Origin: Fratercula arctica
Lineage: Eukaryota; Chordata; Aves; Charadriiformes; Alcidae
Length of the DNA stretch: 64,000 nt
Reading direction: 5' to 3'
Assembly (NCBI GenBank): GCA_947846985.1
Contig: CANTUZ010000008.1
Coordinates: 38,210,817-38,274,816, forward strand
Shown here: piece after piece, positions 1 through 12,600 of the stretch
How the letters are laid out: each line of letters starts with the position of its first letter
How positions within the stretch are numbered: position 1 is the first letter of the stretch
Notes under the pieces: model-generated
Seen by the model: only the letters and a program-made list of their open reading frames with translations
Databases searched by the model: none
Told to the model about the DNA's origin: nothing
Position numbers and translations under genes: made by a program

Positions 1-3000
1 ACACTGGTTCCTTCTCCCCCACCTCCACCCTAGATACTGGTCACCATCAGCTTTTATACCTGGACTGACAGAAGGTGGGGATTGCTTCCAGACTGAAGGC
101 CCTCGTCTCCCTGGAGCCAACCTGACTTCACTAACTTTTTCCTCATAGCATAACACAGCTCTGGATTTACAAATGGAAGACATTAGAGACTCCTTCTATT
201 TAAACTGTATTAGTGATCTGTATGAAGCCATTCAACCAGCTATTCTATAACTCCCTATATATGCATACTGCAGGGGGTAGAGGAATACTGATGGATGTAA
301 AAAGATAAAAGAAAATAGACATTGATTTTCTTCTTCCTGAGGTAGCAAGAAATGATCTTTACTTAGACAAGAGTTTACAAATAGAGGAAATGGAAGAGTT
401 CAAGTGGGAAAACCAAACAAAACTCCCACCGCAGCTTCTCACCACATGGCAAAGACCGACACGCCCCATGCACAAGGCCTTTCCCAGCGTCTCCCCAGCG
501 CAGCCAGGGAAGCTCCATCAGAGCTACAAACTCTGTGCACCAGCATTTACAATGAATTCCCCCCCCCCACTCAGAGATGATTCAGATAACTAACAAGGGA
601 TTTAAAAACATCCCTTGGCATCTGATATGCTGATGGGTTGCTCTTTAGTCTCCAGCACTGTCTGATGATCGCTGTCCTGGCACAGAACAGGCACGCACAG
701 GCCCAAAGCAGCGAATATACTGTAACCTGTTACCCTCAGGTGCTCTGTTTGTAAGTCAAAGCTTCCAACTTGTTTTCTTAAAGGCATCTTAAACCCCCAA
801 ATATCTCTGCCCATTTATCTGTCACATTGTACAGCCACCATTTCTCAAAATAACTTCTATTTACAACAATCCTAAGATTCATTATTCCGAGGAGCATACC
901 AGGGCATTCATTAAACCTGTTTTTATTTATTTCTCCCTGCGAATTTCTCAATATACGCCTTGACTAAAAGCAGAGCGACTGTAAATAGAGGCCTTTAATA
1001 AGAAGACATAAACAAACTCTGACAGATTCAGTACAGCTCAGTAATTTTCCGTGATGGCCCATGGGAGTATGACACTGCAATTGAAAAAATGCTGCAAGCA
1101 GCTCGAGCTCTCTTCTAGCCCTGTATTTCGGTTTCTATGGCGACAGCCCATTGCCTAAGTGATGCCAAGCTTGTCATTCTATGTAACCAAAGTAACCAAA
1201 AAGGGGGAATCACTGAACGCTCACAGTCTGCTTGATCTTCACCAATATGAAACTGCACTGGGGGGAAAATGAAAAATAAAACAAAACAATCAGAAAAGAA
1301 AGTAAAAATTGCACAGCCTGACTACACGAGCACTGTCAGTCTATGAGATTAATCATTTCAGTTATCACACTGTCCGTTAATAAACTTCATGGGTCCCCAA
1401 TGCCATTATGGATTTGAAGAGAATAAAATCATCGCTCAGAACAACCAAGAACCGGCAACATTTATTTTCATCATTATGTTTCAGTTTTAACTGAAAACTT
1501 GAAGTGCCCACAATAGAGCCTTGAAAATATCGCATCCTTTATAGGGGAAAAGGAATGACTTTACCCTTTTCTATATGAAAAGTTACTTGATTTATCGATT
1601 CTCATGCTTCTCCTGTACATAAATCTAGCACTATTAAGTACCACAATAACGAGTAGGTGCCCAAGATGTAGCTGTGCTTTATCTAAAGCAGTAATTCAGT
1701 CTGTCCTTTTCTGAAAGGCCATTTTACATGCTAACTCTTGACTGTTTCTCTCATTTACTGAACTATACTACAAGGGATGTTGAAAATTAAACCACTAACT
1801 GATCGCTTGTCATACAAAATTAATTTTACTTTGTAAACTATGCAACTTATAAAAGAAGTATTAAATCCACTTGTATTTTTTTTATGTTTAATTTTCTAGT
1901 ACAGTGTAGATCTTGGACATATCAGAGCAGAATTTAGTGAAAAATTTGTTTTCAAATAAATTAATTATTTGGATAAATAAAGGTAATCCAGAAACCATCT
2001 GAGTCAGACAGCTGCGTGTTTCTGCCCAAGTATCCAGAACCATAATCAAGAAGTCTGGTTACACAAACCATTAATACCTCAAAATAATGCATGGACGAGC
2101 ACTCAAAGAGTATTCTTGTCCATTCCAGTGAGCGCGGTAAGTTCTCTGTCCTGACCACCCCACTCTACGCCCCAACCTTCTAACCCTATCCACCGTCCCC
2201 TCGCTTCACAGGCCATGTTTCAGTCCTTCGCACTAACCAGTCACCAATCTCTGCCCGCTGCCCCACTCCAGCCAACTCATCCTTCTGGCTGGCTCTATTA
2301 CATCCCCCAAATGCCAGTCTCTGTCTTACTTGTGCCCTCCTGGCATTTGCATTCCTATTCCACATTCTCCTTCTCCTATCAGCTCCCAAGACCCCATTCT
2401 CCCTCACTGAGATTATCGCTAAAAATTGGTTCTTTCGTTTGCTACTCTTCTCCAGCTATTTCTGTCCTGACAATCCAGTTCTTCCCTAACATCCACAACT
2501 TGCCAGCTTGTCTTCCCTCACCAGCTATTCACTTCACCAGGCATCCTCCCAAAAAACCAGCCCAAGACAGACATCTGGCATGCAGGTTTTCAGGCCATGT
2601 TATCAGAAAATATGAATATGCTTTTTAAAAAGTTAAAAACTATAAAAAATTAAAACTGGAATTTAAAAATTGAATCCGTCAGACAAACAAAAAATGCATC
2701 GTTACTAACCCACATATAGTAAACAAACAAAAATAATCACGGTGTGATGTCTGCATGTGAGTGAACAGACAATACAAACCAAAAAAACTTTCTAACTCAT
2801 CTTGAGATTGCACAGTTAAGCCTCAAAAGTTAATACAATCTTAATTCTGCACCTTTGTATATATGAGTGACACACATGGCAATATGAAGGGTGAGCTTGT
2901 ACATCACATAAAATTACTATGAAAGTTTTCTAATTTAAAGATCTAAATTGGCAAGGTGCAGGTTCTTACTCAGCACCAACATAAATCATGCATATACAAA

Positions 3001-3140
3001 ATGGATAAAGAACAGAGCTGTAGAATTAAGACTTATTCTTTAAATAAGTAATTCATGCAGAGACCAAGAGACAGATCAATCAATAGATGCACAACACACG
3101 CTGCCTTTCTACCGCTCCTTCACTTTAATGACAAAGTTAC
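1..3140 (-). other. UBR3: UBR3 intron 23, partial
   Basis: No UBR3 exon is visible here; the next exon should encode RQKARERQQK-like sequence and I did not find it. A strand-skewed block at about 2150-2570 is pyrimidine-rich on the plus strand. ORFs of 65-137 codons there look like composition artefacts. Confidence 0.8.
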
Positions 3141-3601
3141 CTTTCTTCTTTGTCCAAAGTTTTCTTCTCTGCAGAACTAATCTTTTTTGGTGGGACGGGA
3201 GGTGTCACCTTTCTGCATATCTCTTCAATTATGCGTTTATTCAACCTGCTTTGTACAGCAGCTTTCAATAAAATTCTTTCTACTGCCGTCATTCCATCAC
3301 CGTGAGAGTATCTTGGAATTTCCGGGTGGATTAAAACATCCACATCATCCAACCATGGAGGATAGTAAGAGTTTTGTTTTCCTGAGAGTTTGTGATGCAA
3401 TTTAATCAGCAAGGACAGTATGCTTTCCTTGACCTCTAGAATGGCTGTGGTTAGCTGTGGAGTTGCACCAGGTGCCGACCATTTCATTGATGTTTTGGGC
3501 CGAACCACTTGATTTGCCTCACTGGTGTTCCGATTGATGATCTCCTGAAATTTCTTTCTGCGTTCTGCGACCAAACTGAACACTTGAGCTGTCCCCGAGT
3601 T
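3141..3601 (-). CDS. UBR3: UBR3 coding exon 23 (last in the window)
   Basis: 461 bases, the longest exon here. It opens NSGTAQ then [20 protein letters not shown], continues through the conserved [20 protein letters not shown] segment, and ends in a charged KKTLDKEER stretch that continues in the next exon, left of the window. The acceptor is TTCTCAAG and the donor AAAG|GTAACT. Confidence 0.98.
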
Positions 3602-6600
3602 CTTGAGAAAAAAAAATTACAATGTTTAATTTTTAAAAAAAATACAACTATAAACAACACATATTTATAAAACTATAGAAGGTATTTCAAATTAGGAGAA
3701 AAAGCATGAAACATTTGAAGTTTCCTCTCCACTTCTAAGATGTATGGAAATTTGGTATAGCAAAATACTAACCCTGCATATCATATTTTTAAACAAATCT
3801 GTTATACACAGCTGCATAAAAAGCCAAGTACAAAACAAAAATATCACCCACACCACTAGTCAAAGTTAGAATTCTGTTCTTCAAGTAATATTTCCTTACT
3901 TTTTCTGCAATATTCATAATTTCGGTATGTCGTTTAAATGTCTTTATGAGAGTCTACCAAGCACTGCTGTGCAGTGCAACTCATAATCCCACAAAGGGGA
4001 ACAGCGGTGAGCCCACACATCCCCGTGGGCATTGTCCATTTTGCGTGGATTTATTAGGTGAGATCCAGAAGCCACACACCCATACGCGCAAGCAGAGCTT
4101 GCTATTTGGGGCACGTGAGCATATGAGTTACTACATTAATGGCAAAGCCCACTCCGGTGTTTCTATTCTATGCTACCCTTGATTTCAGTCCCAAATCAAG
4201 GATACATGGAAGCAACTCGCATATATTGAATCCATAGCAGAGAGATGTTTCCTGAATATTTTGAACATGAAATTCAGAATGCTTTAACATCTTACCCTCT
4301 TCCTTCTCAGAAGGCTGGGCAACCAAGAGATACCAAATACTTCCGAGATCAAATATAAAAATGGGATTCTGACAATCACCCCACCTACCTTCTTTATGTT
4401 TTAATCTATTTCATCTCACCTACCTACTTTAAATTTTGATTTATTTTTCTAACATTAACATGCAAAAGAAATATCCATTGTATTTCACGACATTTGGCAT
4501 ACAATAATCTGAAGTGCTGTATATAAAAATCCTGGTGCAGAGATTATATTATCTACCAGCTACAAATCTTTCAGGATCCCAACATTTACACATTCATTTT
4601 GTTTTCACAAAAAAAGCAAATAAACTTGCCACTAATCATTGCAAATGCACTTTCAACGTAAGGTTAAACTTACCTAGATTCAAGAAAGCTAGGACTACTC
4701 CACATTATTAAATGTTAGTAATACCTTGGCAAGACAAAACAGGCCTAAACACAAAGCTCCAGCAGTAAGCTACCAATGACGTTTTGTATTTGATAGAAAG
4801 CTTTTATTTCAAAATACGTATTAAAAATGTAAGGGCACTTCTCTGCTTAAAAGTCTACTACCTAAGATTACAATGAAAAAAGCATGAGTCCTTGCAACAT
4901 GAATTAAAGGGAAATTCAGGAAAATTAGAAAATTTCACTGAATGTTAAGGTGAGCACAATTAAAGCCATGTTGCTGGTTAATTGCTTAGGAGAACAAACT
5001 GCACACAGATCTACCTCTCTCTGGAGGCTCTTCCGCCTTGAACTCTGGTAGATTGAGGACAAAAAAAAAAGTCGTTAAATACATCATTTGGAAGGAGGTA
5101 TCATCTGAAATAACTTTTGTTTCTGTTATCGGTACACTTAGGAAAGATTACTGGAGAAAAAGAAAATCCTAAGAAATCTGTAAAAACAGTAAAAAAAATA
5201 ATCCTAACAAAAACCGCCAAACAGCCAATAACTGAAACTAATCCAGGAAAAGAACGCCTATTTGTATGTACTTACTTGCGATGAAGCTAAACCATCAGAA
5301 CTCGTACTTGCAGGTGGTTCCCTCTTCACCTCTGGAGCAGTTTCTGGGACTCTTACTCGGACGTAGTTAATGAAGTGACGCATGTTAGAAACCAAGTTAC
5401 TACCTGGAAACCAACTATCATGGCAACGCTCTTGTCCACCTGCAGATTCCTAAAATAATAAAAAAAAAGTCAGTATACTTTCTTTTATGTGCTACAATAA
5501 GTCAAGTTGCTTTTATAACTGTATTACAGAGGCCATCATCCATCCCTCCATGAGATAGGAACAATATGCTGAGCAGTATCCACCTCACTAGAGCTGATAT
5601 ACCTCTGAAAATTATGATAGGACTGATACCTACCATGAAGACAACAGGTCTGATAAATACATAAATCCACACATTTGATTTCAATATAATCAAATATATA
5701 CTATCTAGCAGTAGTAAAAGGAAGTACTTCGAGTAATCCAAAGCTGTACAATTTAAGATTAATACAAAAAATCTGAACTATATAGAAGTCAATTTCTGAA
5801 AAGAAGTGGCAGATCCATAGTCATATAAGCAATGCTGAACAGTAGGAAAAATTATGAAAGGCACATACCATAAGGGAATCTGGAATCATGGAAATAATGG
5901 CTCTTCATATTCAAATTCTCATCAAAAGCATAATTAGTATTTTGGATAATTCACATACTTTAGAAGATACAAAGCTTTAGCAATATAATGCTCAGTGATA
6001 AAGGTTTCAGTGGAAATTCTGGAAATTTAAGCGAACTTTAGGCTCAATCATTTAAAATTTTTTTTGCACCCAATTTCAAGTGTTAGTTTACAGGGTAGTA
6101 AAGACCTAACCAATCTGTGTTATCAGGATATATATTCAGAAACTGCTGAAAAATATAGCAAGATACCATACTCCTCTTTACAACATTATGCAATTCCTTT
6201 TTTTTTTTTTTGCTTAGTTGATCCCTGCTTAAGTAAATAAATAAAGATGTTTTATTCTCATTCCTACTTCTGTATTTTAATGAAAAAGATGGTATTTATT
6301 CTTACCTCTTCATCTGACTCTTGTTCTGGAGAATTTTCCAACCCCAGCTCAACTAAATACAAAACCATGCAAAGCACGTGTTCCGATAAATTCTGATGAT
6401 CCATTAATATCTAGGCAGAAAAACAGACATCCACATCTTAGAAGGTTTTATCTTTGATAGTCTCACAATCCCTATTACAAAACCCCAAAACTGCCCCAAA
6501 CCTGACAGACATCTCTAACCTGAGCTGAAAGGTAAAGAAAGTAGCCGGGAGTCTCGTATGAAGAAGCTCAAGATACTACCTACAAATATTATCTCCAAGC

Positions 6601-9600
6601 GTGACCTTCCAGGTTAGCCACACTAGGAAAGGTAGAAGGTCTCGAGCCACATAACGTGATTCTTGTCTGGTTTTTTTTTTTTTTTTTTTTTCTTAATTAA
6701 TCACTGTGCTTGCAAGAGATGCATCATGAGAAACAAGTATCAGTTTAAAAAAAATTAGTTAAAAAAAAAAAAAGATGACTAGACAGGCAGAACACCATAA
6801 CAACACTTGCTACCTTAGTGTATTTGCAATAGACACTAAGCATCAATTTTAGCATTTAAAATAGTTTTATTTTTGTCGCATGTTAACACTTTCGAAGTCC
6901 TATCATACGTATAAAAATACAGATAGGAAAAAATTATTTTCAAGAGCAGCGAATTGTCTATTCCTATTATGTTACAGGAATTTAATAGTTCTTGTAACTA
7001 TCTACTCTGAAACACCAGCAAGATATTTTAAGCTTCACTCTTGTTATGACTGAACGCTCCAACAAAATACATGATTATTGATTATCCTGTAGGATAAAAA
7101 AAAAGTTCCAAGTAGGCCAAGAATAAGAGTCATAACATTAATATAGTCTCCAATAATAGTAGTGGAACACTACTACAAAATAAAACACGTAATTTTGGAT
7201 GCAATGGATCAACAGAAGTGTTGCATTTAAAAGACAGGAAATCATTATTCCACTCAGTCTATTAAGACTTCAATATATCCTAATGTACAAAACCGGTGTT
7301 CTGGATAATACACTGCAGACTCTTCAGTTTCTATTTAATGTTTTTTTAAGAGGATTAAAAATTATTCTGAGGTTTAGAAAAAACTAACCTTTGAGCATCA
7401 CCTCAAAAGCAAAATTTAATTTTATGTTTCTTTCCAGTCAAACAAACTTGTACCTTAAAATTGTTACTAGTTCAAGCTGCCATTTACTTTAAAACCAAAG
7501 TGTCAGATAAAGCTGCACAGACGCCACCGCTGTCAGCTCCAAGCAAAGAGCTGCACCTAGCTTTCCCTGGAGGGGTTCAAGGACAGGTTGGACGGGGCTT
7601 TGAGTAGCCTGGTCTAGTGGGAAGTGTCCCTGCCCAGGGCAGGGGGTTGGAACTGGGTGATCTTTAAGGTTCCTTCCAGCCCAAACCATTCTATGATTCT
7701 ATGATTCTCGAACTTTTTCACGTGATCCACCATCATAAGGTCTCATGAGGTCCCAGACCTATGAGCGATGCTTCGTTAACTGGAAATGCCAGAAGGGTTA
7801 ATATGAATTTAGTTCACAACCATCTTCACTAATCTTTTTTAATTACAAATAATAAATAACTTTATCTTGAAATTAATAAATGCCCATATCTTTTTTCTAA
7901 CACAGCTTTCAATGCATTGAGAGGAAGGACCAGAGCTGCTGAAATTAAAAATCAGGACAGCTTTCCTCTTGAGAATATTCTCATTTAGAGCAAAGAAAAT
8001 GGCAAGAACCTGCAAGTTACCAAAAAGTAGATGATAAAATATGTTTAAAATTTTGTTGTAGACAGGCTACTATAGAAATTAATATTTTTAGAGTGCAGCC
8101 TAGTAAAGTTTTAAATATAACTTAGTTTTGAAAGGGCCAAATTTCAGAAGTAGGTACACCCATTAGAAACATCAAAGAGATAAATTCTTACAACAAATAT
8201 TGTTTTACAATAGCTTTTCTAAATTACATTTGAGCAGCTAATTTAATCAAAACCAAATCTGAGATAACAGAGATTATTTAATTAAAAAGGGCACTCAGTA
8301 TTACATTAATATGAAAACCATGTGCAGTTGTATCAGTCAGAACCAAAAGTCATGTTGACTAACGCTTCTGGAAAGTCAAATCATCAAATGTAGTTTACTA
8401 TTCTTCTGTAGGCAGTCCCAAAAGTCAAGAAATATAAAGGCTGTTATAAATTGGCAAAATTTCACAAATAGACAAAACGTCATTTAAGGCAATCCATGGA
8501 ACCAATCACTATGTATTTTCTACCATCCATAAATCAGGTAAAAATGTATTCAGTATTCCAGCTAAAATAGCAACACAGAAATTGTAAGACTCTCAAGACT
8601 TAAGTCCTTGAAGCTTCTTAACCAAGTAAAAGGAAAAAATGGCCAAAAAAAAAGGTATGAGCAAGACAGTAAAAGGCGATGCATTCTTTCCCTACATTCT
8701 CCATTTTTGTTCCACATCAAAATATTATTTCATCTTCTACATAATGCCAAGCTCTCCTTTCCTTCAGCAGCCTTCCTCTAAGTCTCCTGTCTAGTACTTT
8801 CTCCAGGTATGCTCCTGGAGGGTGGCAGAGCCCTGGCACAGGCTGCCCAGAGAGGTGGTGGAGTCTCCGTCTCTGGAGACATTCCAACCCCGCCTGGACG
8901 CGTTCCTGTGCCACCGGCTCTGGGTGACCCTGCTCTGGCAGGGGGTTGGACTGGGTGATCTCCAGAGGTCCCTTCCAGCCCCCACCATTCTGTGATTCCC
9001 CAGTCCCCACTACCCAGTACCACATCTCAGCCTTGTTCTTCACCCTGCAGTGGTCCGGCAGTCCCACCACTGCAGCCGACTGGGGTGTAGCAGGGTTAAA
9101 CATGCCGCACACAGCAGCTTCTCTGGCCAAAATTATGTAAATCCCTGGGAAACAAGGTACTACCGCTCCAGGTAAAATTGGTGTAGCATGCCCGGTCTGG
9201 GGTTGGCTTTCTTGGGACTTCAACAGTTAACTTAATCAAATAAACAGCCACAGAACATGCACACAATGTAATTTTGCAATACCTACAGTTTGGCTAAATT
9301 CAAATCCAGAACCTTGATAAAAGAACGTCTAAAACGTGGGAAAAGGGGATATATTCCGTCCTTGCTTCACCCTTGGAAACTCATGCCAGAACAGGCTTTC
9401 AGCATGGAAACTGCCAGACATTGGTTAAATTTCAGCAAGATAAGAAACTAGTTGTCTGCCAATGGAAAACCTTCACCAACCATTAGGTATTGTGCTACTG
9501 AGCTTCCAAAAGGTATAGCTTCATTTGATAGTCTCTGCGCATGAAATTCAGTCTTACCCATAACAGAACAAGACATGTTACGGAGAAGGAAGAATTAGTA

Positions 9601-12600
9601 GTCAAAGAGTCCATTTTTTTGTATTTTATATTTCAAAGTAGATTTTTGAAATTGCACTAATTACACAGCAAAACCTGCAGTTTACTGAAGTCATTAATTT
9701 GTAATGACTCAGTTTTTGAGTCATTTGAGAAAAAGTTCTTTTCTGTCATAAAGGTGAAATCTATTGAATGAATTCAGGTAAAATATTGTCTTAATTCACC
9801 TTAATGATATACTGACAGCTTCCATGACACCTCATTAGAGAAAGGAATCAGCTGAAACAACTCCGTGGGAATAAGCACGGCTTTCTGTGAATACCACACA
9901 GTTTTTGCTATACGAAACAACAGGTATTTTCTATTCGACGGAAGTTCAACAGTGAAACAAAACAAGAGCTTTAGGGGAGCTGGGAGCACTTAAAGGAGCA
10001 CAAAAGGAAAGTCTGCCCAGGGAAGAGCTTTTCAATCAAACCACTTCTTATAGTCCCTGGTCTGCCTCTGCAGCACACCGCTTTGAAAGCACTTTGCACG
10101 CAAGTACACAGAGAGACTCAAAGTCCCATTTTCTGATGAAGGTACTCTTCAAAAAGGATGGACTTCTCATAAAGAGGGCAGCCAACTATCAAAGACAAAA
10201 CCAAACACAATTTAAAGGCATCAATTAGTCCTGAAAAAAACAAGTGCTATAACATTATCAAAAGCCAGAACGTATCTGGGAAGTGATGTTAGAACCAGCT
10301 GCAGTTCTGAGACATATTTCCCAGTGAGGACCTAAAAGCCATCAAGTCTGCACGTATTTGAACAGGCTGTTGATGCCTTAAAATTCTGCAGTGGGAGCCA
10401 AAGGGACACCACTCACTCCACCATGCTCCCTGAAACCATCACTGAACAACAACCGAAATGGTAACTCCGATGGTTAAGATAGTGTTCCCCAAAGTACAGC
10501 AGGACTGCTCAGCCACTCGGGTACCTGACTTAGTGTACCTATATATGAAACAATCATTCATGAAATAATTAAAATGGTAGAAAAACATCATTGTATTAGA
10601 CCTAGAAAATAAAACAAACATAAAAACATTACATAAATTTGAACCTGACTATGGTAAATAACCTACTTTAAAAAAAATCATAAATCTAAGAACTCCTGTT
10701 CTAAAGAAGTGGAAGTACAATACTGGACTTAATAAGAATTATGACTCTACCTTGTAAAGAAGTGTGAACAGCACGATGTGCAGGGTTTTACAGTGTAAAA
10801 GCTTTATGAGACCTTTGTAACTTGGATGTAGTGGTGTTCTCTTCTTGTAAGGAGGCCACGGGTTCCCAGGGAATTTACCACTTTGCTTTAAACTGTTGAA
10901 ACAAGCGAGACTTACGTTAAACACTGCAATAACGTAGACAGCTGCCACTGTTACACATAACTATCCTGCATTCTTTTTGTTTAGACCGACTTCAGAATTG
11001 ATGAGCATTTCTAAGCCATGTAATTTATTTAAAAAGCATACCAAAAATTGGAATGTATACACAAATTGAATCCAGTCTTATTTTTCTGTGGACTACCACT
11101 GATTTAAATGACCTTTATTTATAAAGTTAAATAAATTCTTAACTACTGCTATGAATTTAAGAATTCCATTTTCATTCTAAGAGGCACATAGAAGAGATGG
11201 GAAAACTTTTCACTTCATGCAAATCCACATTAGTCAGACATCCAACATCTGTAGGAATGGACTACAGGCAACACTAGGAAACGCTTGACAGAATCAGCTA
11301 CAGTTGACAGTACCAGTGCTATCTATTCTAGGAACTTAAAAATTAAGTGTTAAATTCAATGTGGACCCACATTTCTAACAACGAGCTGGAATCCCATGCA
11401 GTAGACAATGCAATTATCTAACAGGCTACTGCCTTGCCCAAATCCACTTACAGTATACGTTTATGATGACCCTTTGACTAACGGAATGAGCACAGGGGCA
11501 GAGGATTATTTTACTAAGTTTATTATAAGGGTTTCTTTAACTTTATTTTTACTCCCAAGGTGTGAAATAAAGACAAGCAAATTAAATTAGCTGAAATAAG
11601 AATCTGTAAGGATAAGAAGCTGTAAGGGATGGAATATTAAGGCATAGAATTAAGATCAAATCATCTTGCTTCTAAGAATTTAAAAGGGTGCCACGAGTGT
11701 TTTTTCCTGGATTTAAATCAGAATTTAATTCACCCATGGCTTCTGTCATGGGTGAATAAATAGGAAAAAAACACACTGTCTTCAATATCATTTCAAAACA
11801 CAGAACACTACCAACTGTGCTCCATGTACCTAAATGTAAAATAAATAAAAATAGATAAAGCTGCTCTCTTTCAGTATTTTGTAACTGATTTGTAAACATT
11901 AACTTTTGGTTAAGTATTTTATCTATGATGAGACTCACCACTTTGTCTGTGGCACTTCAGATGTACATTTAAACATTTATGGAACAGTAACAGACTAAGC
12001 TAACCAAAACCCTGATAGTGCCTGTAAATCTACAAACTATTTACTCAAGGACAAATCTGGAGCCTGAAAACAACGATAACATGATTAGCATTACCATAGA
12101 GTGAAAACAAAAAAATATTATTGTACAATAAGCAACAACACGATGTTACATTTCTAAAAATGATCCAACTTACAATGCTGTGTATCGGTCCATTGCAGAC
12201 TGCACATCTCTACGGTAAACTGTTCGAAGTATTACCATGACAGGGTCAAATTCCTTATCCCAGACTTCAGCTGTTATTTAAAAAGAAGTCACATGTTCAA
12301 ATTCTCTTTACAGACCTTACAACTTATTCCAGAGTCTCCTCTCAACTAGCTTTAAATTACGTAATTTTCTATTATAAAATATTTTTTTTGCAGCAAAGAT
12401 CAGTAATTTTTACTAATTCTTACTCATAATACTTACTATACTACTACATATCAAGACAGCAACATTTCACCAAAAATATTTTGCTTAGTTCCAAACCAAA
12501 AAGTTAACTATGTATCAAGACAATGGATCTTTTCCTATTAATAAGCTTTATTTTAGTGTCTTCTAGCTGTCTTTTCTGTTATGTCATAATTTACAATGTG

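Larger units (their letters stand above)
6411..10750 (-). other. UBR3: UBR3 intron 20
   Basis: It holds both CR1 fragments of the window (7560-7708 and 8810-8999) and a T run of 21 bases at 6671-6691. The rest is AT-rich sequence without recognisable content. Confidence 0.88.

Noticed and set aside
2215..2628. A 137-codon plus-strand ORF
   Set aside because: It lies in a pyrimidine-skewed stretch, giving Ser/Pro/Leu-rich low-complexity protein. No family resemblance.
8717..9223. A 168-codon minus-strand ORF and smaller ones overlapping it
   Set aside because: They cross a CR1 3' end read on the wrong strand and are repeat-derived.
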